Source of the DNA: Arthrobacter sp. MYb229
GTDB lineage: Bacteria > Actinomycetota > Actinomycetes > Actinomycetales > Micrococcaceae
NCBI RefSeq assembly: GCF_002975405.1
Contig: NZ_PCPS01000004.1
Location: 1 to 64,000, forward strand
Direction: 5' to 3'
Length of the DNA stretch: 64,000 bases
Below, in pieces: positions 54,157-64,000 of this stretch (the stretch's first letter is position 1; each line of letters starts with the position of its first letter). The notes below the pieces were generated by a model. That model had not been told where the DNA came from. It saw only the letters and a list, made by a program, of their open reading frames with translations, and did no database searches. The position numbers and the translations under genes were made by a program.

Positions 54157-54375
54157 CTAGCGTCGGCCTAAGCTCCAGCCGAGGCGGGGAGTCAGCGCGC
54201 GGCGTTTGCGAATGCGTGCCACGCGCTGTGGTTCGACTGGCATATCGTTTTCTGCCGGTGCGGCGGTGCCCATCGCCGTGAGCAGCGCGGTAACCGCCGC
54301 GAGTTCCTCGGCGCTGGGCTTGCCCTTGGTCACGGTGATGAGGGCGGCCGCATTGGCGGTGCTTTGCTCGGGCAC
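54157..54375 (-). CDS. Acyl-CoA carboxylase epsilon subunit
   Basis: 72 aa from GTG 54375 (AAGGAG seven bases upstream). The first half reads ALITVTKGKPSAEELAAVTALLTAM, the epsilon-family motif (V.KG.P..EELAAL.AVL); the second half is basic and ends in the Arg/Trp tail LTPRLGWSLGRR. Such small subunits (AccE5 in mycobacteria) bind and activate the alpha-beta carboxylase complex. It starts 46 bases after the beta-subunit gene, in the same operon. Confidence 0.88.
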   Translation of the reverse strand: MPEQSTANAAALITVTKGKPSAEELAAVTALLTAMGTAAPAENDMPVEPQRVARIRKRRALTPRLGWSLGRR

Positions 54376-54421
54376 AGGCTACTCCTTGAGAAAATTAGTT
54401 GCTGGTCAATGAGTCCGCCGC

Positions 54422-56032
54422 TTACAGCGGGATATTGCCGTGCTTCTTCGGGGGCAGGCTCACATGCTTTTCACGCAGCGCGCGCAGCCCGCGCACTAGC
54501 TGCAGGCGGGTCTCGCTCGGGGCGATCACCGCGTCGATGTAGCCAAGCTCGGCGGCCTGGTACGGGTTGAGCAGCTCCGCCTCGTAGTCCTCGATAATTT
54601 GCTTGCGGCGCGCCTCGACGTCTCCGCCTTCGGCTTCTACCGCGGCCAGATCGCGGCGGTAGAGAATATTCACCGCGCCCTGTGCTCCCATGACGCCGAT
54701 CTGCGCCGTCGGCCAGGCCAGGTTGAGGTCTGCGCCAAGCTTCTTGGAGCCCATCACGATGTACGCTCCGCCGTAGGCCTTGCGGGTGATCACGGTCAGC
54801 TTCGGCACGGTCGCCTCGGCGTAGGCATAGAGCAGCTTCGCGCCGCGGCGGATGATGCCTTGGAATTCCTGGTCCTTGCCGGGCAGGAAGCCCGGGACGT
54901 CCACGAAGGTCAGGATCGGGATATTAAAGGCATCGCAATTGCGCACGAAGCGGGCTGCCTTCTCCGAGGCGGCGATATCCAAGGTGCCGGCAAACTGCAT
55001 CGGCTGGTTGGCGACCACGCCTACGGTGCGCCCCTCGACGCGGGCGTAGCCGATCATGACGTTCGGCGCGTAGAGCGCCTGCATCTCGAAGAAGTGAGCG
55101 TCATCGACAACCGACTCGATCACCTTGCGCATGTCATATGGCTGGTTCGCGGAATCAGGAATCAACGTGTCCAGGGACAGGTCATCGTCGTTGAGTTCCA
55201 GGTCCTCGTCGAATTCGGCGATAATCCCGTCGGCGAGATTCGAGGAAGGCAGGAAGTCCAGCAGTTCCTTGCAGAACTCCACGGCGTCTTCCTCGTCGGT
55301 GGCCAGATAGGTGGAGGTGCCGGTGTTCGCGTTGTGCTGGCGTGCACCGCCCAGGGACTCCATGTCGATCTCTTCGCCGGTGACGGTCTTGATGACGTCG
55401 GGGCCGGTGATGAACATGTGGCTGGTCTTGTCGACCATGATCACGTAGTCGGTCAGCGCGGGGGAGTACGCCGCGCCGCCGGCGCTCGGGCCCATGATCA
55501 GTGAAATCTGCGGGACGACGCCGGAGGCGTGGACGTTGTTGCGGAAGATGTCCGCGAACATGGCCAGCGAGGCGACGCCTTCTTGGATGCGTGCTCCGCC
55601 GCCGTCGAGGATGCCGACGACCGGGCAGCCATTGCGCAGCGCGAATTCCTGGACCTTGACGATTTTCTCGCCATTGACCTTGGAGAGGGAACCGCCGTAG
55701 ACGGTGAAGTCCTGCGAGTATACGGCGACAAGGCGGCCATCCACGGTGCCGTAGCCGGAAACGAGTCCATCGCCCAGGGGCTTCTTCTTTTCCATGCCGA
55801 AGGCGGTGGAGCGGTGCACTGCAAGGGCATCAAATTCGATGAAGGAGTCTTCGTCCATCAGCATCTCGATGCGTTCGCGTGCGGTGTGCTTGCCGCGGGC
55901 GTGCTGCTTTTCGATGGCGGCTTCACCCGAAGGCGCCTGTGCCAGACTCTGGCGGCGGCGGAATTCGGCAAGCTTGCCGGCGGTGGTGGACAGATCGATT
56001 GATTCTTCCGTCTCGGTACGGCCCTGCGTCAT
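54422..56032 (-). CDS. Acyl-CoA (propionyl-CoA) carboxylase beta subunit, AccD5-like
   Basis: 536-aa carboxyltransferase. Two crotonase-fold halves: the N-terminal one has [10 protein letters not shown]-like [21 protein letters not shown] and [20 protein letters not shown]; the C-terminal one has [55 protein letters not shown]. These glycine-rich loops form the two oxyanion holes. Full length for AccD5/PccB. Forms a complex with the alpha subunit (37.99 kb) and epsilon (54.16 kb), making methylmalonyl-CoA or malonyl-CoA for lipid synthesis. GAGGGAG precedes the ATG. Divergent from an SDR gene. Confidence 0.95.
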   Translation of the reverse strand: MTQGRTETEESIDLSTTAGKLAEFRRRQSLAQAPSGEAAIEKQHARGKHTARERIEMLMDEDSFIEFDALAVHRSTAFGMEKKKPLGDGLVSGYGTVDGRLVAVYSQDFTVYGGSLSKVNGEKIVKVQEFALRNGCPVVGILDGGGARIQEGVASLAMFADIFRNNVHASGVVPQISLIMGPSAGGAAYSPALTDYVIMVDKTSHMFITGPDVIKTVTGEEIDMESLGGARQHNANTGTSTYLATDEEDAVEFCKELLDFLPSSNLADGIIAEFDEDLELNDDDLSLDTLIPDSANQPYDMRKVIESVVDDAHFFEMQALYAPNVMIGYARVEGRTVGVVANQPMQFAGTLDIAASEKAARFVRNCDAFNIPILTFVDVPGFLPGKDQEFQGIIRRGAKLLYAYAEATVPKLTVITRKAYGGAYIVMGSKKLGADLNLAWPTAQIGVMGAQGAVNILYRRDLAAVEAEGGDVEARRKQIIEDYEAELLNPYQAAELGYIDAVIAPSETRLQLVRGLRALREKHVSLPPKKHGNIPL

Positions 56033-56227
56033 GCCTTCGACTCCCTCGGGTTATGTCTTATGTGTAGGAATGGCACAAGAAAAATGCCAACTAGGTCAGT
56101 CTAACCGGGAAAATTTCGGTTTTTGTTGTAGGAAACTTACAAATTGGCCCCGGGGAGAACGTGAAGCACGCCAGAATAAGTTACTCACGAGTAGCTTAGT
56201 GCGGCGACATCGCGTAATCTAGGTCAC

Positions 56228-57085
56228 ATGACTAATGAATTGCGAGCCGACATCGCCCCTGACATCTCACAACTTAGCGGCCGAACCATCGTGATGAGTG
56301 GTGGAAGCCGCGGCATCGGATTGGCCATCGCCGAAGCTGCGGCAAAAGCCGGAGCAAATATTGTCTTGCTGTCAAAGACAGACACGCCACACCCCACTCT
56401 GGAAGGCACCATTCATTCTGCGGTAGCGAAGATCAACGCCGCCGGAGGCCAGGGGCTGGCGGTAGTCGGAGACGTGCGTGAAGATGCGGACGTCCGGCGC
56501 GTGGTCGATGCGGCGGTCGAAAAATTCGGCGGCATCGACATCGTCATCAACAACGCCTCCGCCATCAACCTGGCCAAAACGGATGACCTGGACATGAAGC
56601 GCTACGACCTGATGCAGGACATCAACGTGCGCGGCACCTTTCTGCTGTCCAAAACCGCGCTTCCCTACCTGCGCCAATCGACGCACGCGCATATTCTCAC
56701 CTTGTCGCCGCCGCTGAACCTCGACCCGCACTGGGCGGGCCTGCACCTGGGCTACACGATGGCCAAATATGGCATGTCATTGACCACCCTCGGGCTGGCC
56801 GAAGAGCTCAAGGGCGAGGGCGTCGGGGTGAATTCCCTGTGGCCGGCAACCCTCATCGATACCGCAGCCATCCGGAGCTTGCCAGGGGGAATGAAAATGA
56901 TTCAGGCAGCACGCACCACGGACATCGTTGCGGACGCGGCGATGTGCATCTTGGCCAGCACTCCGTCTTTGGTGAGCGGGAATTTCTTCACCGACACCCA
57001 GGTGCTGGAGCTTTCCGGGGTAACCGACCTGGAAAAGTACTCGGTGAATCCCCAGGCCCAACTCATCGAGGACATTTTCCTTTAG
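56228..57085 (+). CDS. Short-chain dehydrogenase/reductase (HSDL2-like)
   Basis: 285 aa. Cofactor loop MSGGSRGIGLAIAEAAAKAGANIV (about 19-42; TGxxxGxG variant), NNASAI, and the active site YTMAK (about 178-182) with Ser at LTLSPPLN. The motif SPPLNLDPHW before YTMAK and the overall length are typical of SDRs related to hydroxysteroid-dehydrogenase-like protein 2. ATG follows AGGTC. Divergent from the carboxylase beta gene and 39 bases before birA, so it may be co-transcribed with birA. Substrate unknown. Confidence 0.87.
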   Translation: MTNELRADIAPDISQLSGRTIVMSGGSRGIGLAIAEAAAKAGANIVLLSKTDTPHPTLEGTIHSAVAKINAAGGQGLAVVGDVREDADVRRVVDAAVEKFGGIDIVINNASAINLAKTDDLDMKRYDLMQDINVRGTFLLSKTALPYLRQSTHAHILTLSPPLNLDPHWAGLHLGYTMAKYGMSLTTLGLAEELKGEGVGVNSLWPATLIDTAAIRSLPGGMKMIQAARTTDIVADAAMCILASTPSLVSGNFFTDTQVLELSGVTDLEKYSVNPQAQLIEDIFL

Positions 57086-57124
57086 AACCGAAGTTCGGTG
57101 CCGTGCGTGTCATAGAGTTGAAGG

Positions 57125-57991
57125 ATGAATCCTGAAACATCCTCGGCGCGTGCGGCACTGGACCCGTTGCCGCTTCATGAATTGGCCGCGCAACTGCGGC
57201 TGGGATTTATCAAGGTGCTCGCTACCTCGGGTTCCACCAACACCGAGCTTGCCCAGCTGGCAAGCTCCGGCGCCGCCGGGCACCTGAGCGTCCTATTCAG
57301 CGAGCATCAGCAGCAGGGCAAGGGGCGGTTGGGCCGCGAATGGGTAACGCCGGCCGGGTCGGCCATCACGGTCAGCGTCCTCGCTTCGCCGGGCACTGCT
57401 ATGGAGCCAGAGTCCTTGTCCTGGTACACCATGCTGGCGGCACTGGCCTGGTCGCAGGCCGTAGAGGAACTAGCGCCGGTGAAGCCGCGCATCAAATGGC
57501 CCAATGATCTGCTTGCCGGAGACCGGAAAATCTGTGGAATTCTTGCCCAGCTGGTGCAGACGCCGCAAGGATTCGCTGTAGTCGTTGGAACCGGGATCAA
57601 TGTAGATCAAGAAGCCTCGGAGCTTCCCGTTGCCACGGCAACCTCGCTGCGACTAGCCAGCGGCACCCGGGTCGACCGCGGTGAGCTCCTAGCCGAATAT
57701 CTGCGTCGCTTCACCGCATTGGATGCCGCTTTTCGTGCGGTGGGCGGGCAGAGCACCGCGTCGCTCGGAGAATATTCCGGCCACTCCTTGCGCGACCTCG
57801 TCGCGGCTCGTCTGGCCACCCTGGAGCAGGACGTCCGCGTCGAATTCCCCGATGGATCGCAGCTGCTCGGACGTGCGGTGCAGTTGGCCGAGGACGGAGC
57901 GCTAGTGGTGGAAAACGCTTCGGGCCAAAGCCAACGAATCTTGGCAGGCGACGTGCACCATGTGCGGCGCGCCGACGGCAAATACGCGTAA
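57125..57991 (+). CDS. birA: Biotin-[acetyl-CoA-carboxylase] ligase
   Basis: 288 aa, class I BirA without the N-terminal DNA-binding domain. Motifs: biotin/ATP loop GKGRLGREWVTPAGSAITVS (about 61-80), KWPNDLLAGDRKICGILAQ (about 123-141), VVGTGINVDQ, and a C-terminal SH3-like domain (VRVEFPDGSQLLGRAVQLAEDGALVVE). It attaches biotin to the carrier domain of the carboxylase alpha subunit. Placement opposite accD5/accE is the same as in mycobacteria. Confidence 0.93.
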   Translation: MNPETSSARAALDPLPLHELAAQLRLGFIKVLATSGSTNTELAQLASSGAAGHLSVLFSEHQQQGKGRLGREWVTPAGSAITVSVLASPGTAMEPESLSWYTMLAALAWSQAVEELAPVKPRIKWPNDLLAGDRKICGILAQLVQTPQGFAVVVGTGINVDQEASELPVATATSLRLASGTRVDRGELLAEYLRRFTALDAAFRAVGGQSTASLGEYSGHSLRDLVAARLATLEQDVRVEFPDGSQLLGRAVQLAEDGALVVENASGQSQRILAGDVHHVRRADGKYA

Positions 57992-58077
57992 CAGGCGAAG
58001 CACAGAATACGCGGACTAGTATTAGTGGAGAAGACTGTACAGAAGAACCTGCGGTAGGAGGGGCGAGGAACTAGACG

Positions 58078-58629
58078 ATGAAGGTGCCGTTACATGACAG
58101 GGAGCGCGTGGTCATCAAGACCCGAGAACATTCCCGAGTGTTACGCCAACCTTTTGCCGTCTTTTTATTCCTCACCGCCGGGTGCGCGTTCTTGCTGGGC
58201 TACCTTTCACGCCATGACCTCTCGGACTGGCTCGCGAGCGAATCCGATCTATGGATGGTTCTCAGCCTGGTGCTCTGGTTCATTCTGGTGCTGATTTGGT
58301 GCGTGACACCGTGGGTGCGTTGGCTTCGCAGCTGCATCATCTTGACCACCGAGAGAATCTTGTTCCGGACCTCTTTTGGGCGCGCGGACCTTGAATCTGT
58401 CGGACTTTATTCCGTGCGCGACGTAATTGCGCACACCAAACAACAAGCTGCGATCACGAAACCAGGGGCCTTGGACGTTGTCTTAAGCCATGGACATGTG
58501 CGTATTATGCATGTGCCCGCAGTATCTTATTTCCGCACGTTGGCTATCGAAATGATGAGCAACTTGCATAATCAGCAGTCATCGAACTCCCAGGTAGATG
58601 CATCGAACAGTGAGGGCATTGGACAATGA
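58078..58629 (+). CDS. PH-domain membrane protein (YdbS-like)
   Basis: 183 aa. Two transmembrane helices (about 27-43 and 56-79) followed by a bacterial PH-like domain (LTTERILFRTSFGRADLESVGLYSVRDVIAHT, about 92-125), the layout of the bPH2/YdbS group. ATG follows GAGGAACT. Its stop overlaps the start of the adenylate cyclase gene (ATGA), so the two are translationally coupled; a role in membrane placement or control of the cyclase is plausible but inferred. Confidence 0.82.
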   Translation: MKVPLHDRERVVIKTREHSRVLRQPFAVFLFLTAGCAFLLGYLSRHDLSDWLASESDLWMVLSLVLWFILVLIWCVTPWVRWLRSCIILTTERILFRTSFGRADLESVGLYSVRDVIAHTKQQAAITKPGALDVVLSHGHVRIMHVPAVSYFRTLAIEMMSNLHNQQSSNSQVDASNSEGIGQ

Positions 58630-59837
58630 GCACCGACAACTCCAATCCATCACGCCCAGATACCCCCTTGGCGGCCTCCGAAGCCGTACGCGAGGCACGC
58701 GGGCACACGGCAAACCATGAGATCCCGGCGGAGCTAGACCCGATTGCGGAACTTGCACAGGCAATGGAGAGCCCCCTGCAGGTACCTGACCATGCTTCCG
58801 ACGCGGTCAAGGACCACATGGCCGAATTGGAAAAACGGCTGATCGGTGGACAGCGCGAATTCAAGCGGCGAGAAGTCGCCGCCGATGCGGGGGTCTCGCT
58901 ACTTTCGGCGCGCAAACTTTGGCGCGCCATGGGCTTTCCCGAGCTCGGCGACGATGAGGTCTTCTTCAGCGGACGTGACACCGAAGCCCTGAAGACCATG
59001 GTCGACCTGGTCCGCGAGGGCAAGCTCACCGACGAAACGGCGATCTCGCTGATGCGCTCGGTCGGCCAGATGACCGATCGGATGGTCGTATGGCAGGTCG
59101 AGGCGATCGTCGAGGACATGGTTGCCAACCAGAATATGAGCGACCGGCAAGCCCGCCGCCAACTACTCGAGAGCCTGCCCGAACTTATCGGCCCTCTGGA
59201 AGAACTGCTGGTTTATTCCTGGCGCCGCCAGCTCAATGCCGGCATCCACCGGCTGGCGCTGCGCGCCGAGGCCGGGGTGGCTGCCTACAATCAGGACTCC
59301 AGCGATAGCGATGACACGCCGTTGCCGCTTGCCCGCGCGGTAGGTTTCGCCGATTTGGTTTCCTACACCTCGCTCTCTCGCCGGATGAATGAGCGCACCT
59401 TGGCGCAAATGGTGCAGCGCTTCGAGTCCAAGAGCGCCGAAATCATTTCGGTCGGCGGCGGTCGCTTGGTTAAAACCATTGGCGACGAAGTCCTATACGT
59501 GGCCGAAACCCCGCAGGCCGGTGCCCAGATCTCCTTGGCCCTGTCGCGCGAGTTCGAAGCGGATGAGCTCTTGCCACGCACTCGCGTGGCCGTGGTGTGG
59601 GGACGATTGCTTTCCCGCCTGGGCGACATCTACGGTCCGACGGTGAACCTCGCCGCTCGTCTGACTTCCCTTGCCGAGCCTGGCATGGTGCTGACCGATG
59701 CGGTGACCGCCAATACCTTGAAACAAGACGCCCGATTCATCCTGACCGCGCAAGAGGTGACCTCGGTGCGTGGTTTTGGTGATATTCAACCCTATGAACT
59801 CTCCGCTGGCGAGGGTGGCAGGCTGGTGCTGGACTAA
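58626..59837 (+). CDS. Class III adenylate cyclase with N-terminal regulatory domain
   Basis: 403 aa, soluble. Residues about 60-215 match the helical pH-sensing/autoinhibitory domain of mycobacterial Rv1264 (REVAADAGVSLLSARKLWRAMGFPELGDDE...). The catalytic domain (about 232-395) keeps all key residues: metal Asp243 (GFADLVSYT) and Asp287 (KTIGDEVLY), adenine-specifying Lys283 and Asp334 (GDIYGPTVNLAARL), and transition-state Asn341 and Arg345. It should make cAMP as a homodimer. Overlaps the PH gene by four bases and is abutted by the PP2C gene, so the three form one signalling operon. Confidence 0.92.
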   Translation: MSTDNSNPSRPDTPLAASEAVREARGHTANHEIPAELDPIAELAQAMESPLQVPDHASDAVKDHMAELEKRLIGGQREFKRREVAADAGVSLLSARKLWRAMGFPELGDDEVFFSGRDTEALKTMVDLVREGKLTDETAISLMRSVGQMTDRMVVWQVEAIVEDMVANQNMSDRQARRQLLESLPELIGPLEELLVYSWRRQLNAGIHRLALRAEAGVAAYNQDSSDSDDTPLPLARAVGFADLVSYTSLSRRMNERTLAQMVQRFESKSAEIISVGGGRLVKTIGDEVLYVAETPQAGAQISLALSREFEADELLPRTRVAVVWGRLLSRLGDIYGPTVNLAARLTSLAEPGMVLTDAVTANTLKQDARFILTAQEVTSVRGFGDIQPYELSAGEGGRLVLD

Positions 59838-60767
59838 ATGGAAACCGAACAGCACGCAGAAAGCTTCCGCCTTGCGGTGAGCGGACAAACCCACGTGGGT
59901 CTGAAGCGTCAAGACAATCAGGACCGTATCCTGATCACCGACGTGATCCAGGCGGTAGCCGACGGCATGGGCGGGCACGAGGCCGGCGAGGTCGCAAGCC
60001 AGCTGGCGGTGGAGACCCTCGAAGAGCTCAATACCTTCAGCTTCAAGACCGTGGTGCCGCGTCTGCCCACCGTGGAACAGATCCAACGCCAGATCCAACT
60101 GATCGATGACCGCATTCGTGATGCCCTGGAGTCCCGTGGCGGCACGACCCTCTGCGCCTTGGCGCTGGTCCGCAGCGCCGGCCCGGGGCAAGACCAGATC
60201 AGCCAGCCAATGGTGGTTCCCCCGTGGACCGGCAGTTTTAAGATGAGCCAGAACACCGATGTGCTCAGCAAGATTACCCCCGAGATGCTGGCCGAACACC
60301 GCGCCCGGACCGAGAAGGTCAGTGCGGAAACCCAGAGCACCGGCGAATATACGAGCCTGCTATTGGTGAATGTCGGAGACTCGCGAGGGTATCGTTTGCG
60401 CGGGCAGGAACTGCGCCAGCTCACCCGGGATCATTCGGCCGTACAGGAAATGGTTGATGCCGGACAGATCACCGAAGCCGAGGCTCGCAGCCATCCGCAT
60501 CGGAATCTCATTACACGGGCGCTGGGTGCCGGTGCCGACAGCCAGCCCGATCTCACGGTGCTCCAGCCACGCATCGGCGACCGCTACCTGTTGTGCAGCG
60601 ATGGGCTGAGCGGGGAGCTGACGGAGATGAATATCCAAGAACTCCTGATCAACCACCCGGACCGCCAAGAGGCTACCCAGGTTCTGACCCAAGCGGCATT
60701 GGAGGCCGGGGGCCGTGACAACATCGCGGTGGTAGTCATCGATGTGTTGCCTGACACCGGTTCCTGA
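59838..60767 (+). CDS. PP2C-family Ser/Thr protein phosphatase
   Basis: 309 aa. Metal-binding motifs are present: DNQDR (about 26-30), ADGMGGHEAGEVAS with Asp42, VGDSRGYRL, LCSDGLSGEL, and GGRDNIAVVVIDV near the end. Between GTTLCALALV and LLLVNVGDSRG there is a roughly 60-residue insertion (about 112-172) not found in the basic PP2C fold, rich in Pro, Gln and charged residues. It starts on the base after the cyclase stop. It probably reverses Ser/Thr phosphorylation in the same pathway; no kinase gene is in the window. Confidence 0.9.
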   Translation: METEQHAESFRLAVSGQTHVGLKRQDNQDRILITDVIQAVADGMGGHEAGEVASQLAVETLEELNTFSFKTVVPRLPTVEQIQRQIQLIDDRIRDALESRGGTTLCALALVRSAGPGQDQISQPMVVPPWTGSFKMSQNTDVLSKITPEMLAEHRARTEKVSAETQSTGEYTSLLLVNVGDSRGYRLRGQELRQLTRDHSAVQEMVDAGQITEAEARSHPHRNLITRALGAGADSQPDLTVLQPRIGDRYLLCSDGLSGELTEMNIQELLINHPDRQEATQVLTQAALEAGGRDNIAVVVIDVLPDTGS

Positions 60768-63098
<2,331 letters not shown>

Positions 63099-63896
63099 GT
63101 GGAAAACAACAAGGCCGCACACGACCCGCTGGTGCTCGTAGCACGCCGCGCAGCGGCGGCCGGCGCCGAGGTGCTCTCCAAGCGTGATGTGGAAAAGTTC
63201 AACGTTGACGAGAAATCTGCGGCGGGAGACTGGGTCACCGACTTTGACCGGGCCGCCGAGGAAGCCATTCGCGCCACGATCACCACCACGCGCCCCAACG
63301 ACGAACTGACCGGCGAAGAGTATCCGAGTCGGAAGCCGAGCAATCCCAGCGGCTACCGCTGGAGCATCGACCCGCTCGACGGCACCACGAACTTTGTTCG
63401 CAACATCGCCTACTACTGCTCATCGGTGGGTGTGTGCCAGAAGCAGGAGGATGGAACCGATTTGTGGTTGGCGGCGGCCATTGTCGCTCCGGCCTTGCAA
63501 GTCGAATACTTCGCCGGTCGTGGACTGGGAGCTTGGAAGCATGATTTGCGTACCAAGAAGATCACCAAGCTCGCCGGGCCGGTTGAATCCGACGCCAAGT
63601 TGTTGGGCACCGGTTTCGGCTATGACGCAGAACGCCGCGGCTTCCAACTCGGGGTCTTGGAGGAGCTTCTGCCTGATTTTGTGAATATCCGTCGAATCGG
63701 CTCGGCAGCACTGGATCTGTGTTTGGTCGCCGAAGGCTCACTCGACGCGTACGCCGAATTTGGCACTCAGGAATACGATTGGGCGGCCGGCGCTTTGATT
63801 GCCGAGGAAACGGGCACCCCGGTGGGTCGTCCCGTGGGATATCCGGGATGGCAGTACGCCGGACTTGTAGATACCGAGAAGCTGGTCAACCCCTAG
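63099..63896 (+). CDS. Inositol-monophosphatase-family phosphatase
   Basis: 265 aa from GTG 63099, immediately after the ligA stop. Metal and catalytic motifs: TGEEYP (first Glu), WSIDPLDGTTNFVRN (residues about 88-102), and YDWAAGALIAEETGTPVG at the C-terminus. The substrate in this family can be inositol-1-phosphate, histidinol phosphate, PAP or fructose-1,6-bisphosphate, and context does not decide. Terminator follows. Translationally coupled to ligA. Confidence 0.9.
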   Translation: MENNKAAHDPLVLVARRAAAAGAEVLSKRDVEKFNVDEKSAAGDWVTDFDRAAEEAIRATITTTRPNDELTGEEYPSRKPSNPSGYRWSIDPLDGTTNFVRNIAYYCSSVGVCQKQEDGTDLWLAAAIVAPALQVEYFAGRGLGAWKHDLRTKKITKLAGPVESDAKLLGTGFGYDAERRGFQLGVLEELLPDFVNIRRIGSAALDLCLVAEGSLDAYAEFGTQEYDWAAGALIAEETGTPVGRPVGYPGWQYAGLVDTEKLVNP

Positions 63897-63940
63897 CGCA
63901 TCGCCTTGCAACGCGATGCTCTCGACCAACCAAGCTCAAC

Positions 63941-63985
63941 CTGGCTCGGTCCGCCGCCCACAAAATGGACGGCGGACCGAGCCAG
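63941..63985 (+). terminator. Terminator after the inositol-monophosphatase-like gene
   Basis: Perfect 16-bp stem CTGGCTCGGTCCGCCG and complement with a 13-nt loop; T-tract short (TGTTTT a few bases later). Confidence 0.75.
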
Positions 63986-64000
63986 AAGTGTTTTGCGGAC

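Overview
The window looks like part of a chromosome from a high-GC Gram-positive bacterium (Actinomycetota), most likely Micrococcaceae (Arthrobacter/Glutamicibacter relatives). This is inferred from GC-rich coding sequence, a zinc-type SufU scaffold, a Mycobacterium-like acyl-CoA carboxylase cluster (biotin carboxylase/BCCP fusion, beta, epsilon, Maf, BirA), a class III adenylate cyclase of the Rv1264 type, and a quinone dehydrogenase of the Rv3303c type. No genus-specific marker was tested.

Layout. 1-2.5 kb is an AT-richer accessory stretch with three small solo enzymes (cytidine/blasticidin-type deaminase, P-loop kinase, GNAT acetyltransferase). 2.5-25.4 kb is core genome: ABC-F ATPase, tRNA-Gln, glmU-prs, rplY-pth, sufS-sufU, nhaA, a DUF2505 gene, mfd, deoC, a phosphohexomutase, purine nucleoside phosphorylase, a flavin quinone dehydrogenase, an MHS-type MFS carrier and an NmrA-like reductase. 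25.4-35.4 kb is a six-gene leftward operon built round a type I restriction-modification system. Its order is HTH/pseudo-methylase, hsdM, hsdS, an unknown gene, a DUF1016 (YhcG-type) PD-(D/E)XK nuclease, hsdR. 35.6-37.9 kb is a rightward cassette of four small membrane proteins (including coiled-coil and TM2 proteins). 37.9-57.1 kb holds the acyl-CoA carboxylase neighbourhood. It is interrupted at 39.8-45.1 kb by an AT-richer island carrying a 1,272-codon reading frame that is broken by one in-frame TGA and ends in a PD-(D/E)XK nuclease domain. It also carries a tetR-MMPL-maf operon, an SDF symporter, a VOC protein and a DUF885 peptidase-like gene. 57.1-63.9 kb is a rightward run: birA, PH-domain protein, adenylate cyclase, PP2C phosphatase, ligA and an inositol-monophosphatase-like gene.

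How the genes work together. The carboxylase subunits (37.99-39.76, 54.16-54.38 and 54.42-56.03 kb) and BirA make and biotinylate an acyl-CoA carboxylase. The PH/cyclase/PP2C genes overlap or abut and look like one signalling unit. The strongest candidates for an undescribed system are two. One is the type I RM operon with a catalytically degraded methylase-like subunit, an orphan protein and an extra nuclease. The other is the stop-interrupted nuclease gene placed between the biotin carboxylase gene and maf. Both are defence-like by content; neither function is demonstrated by sequence alone.
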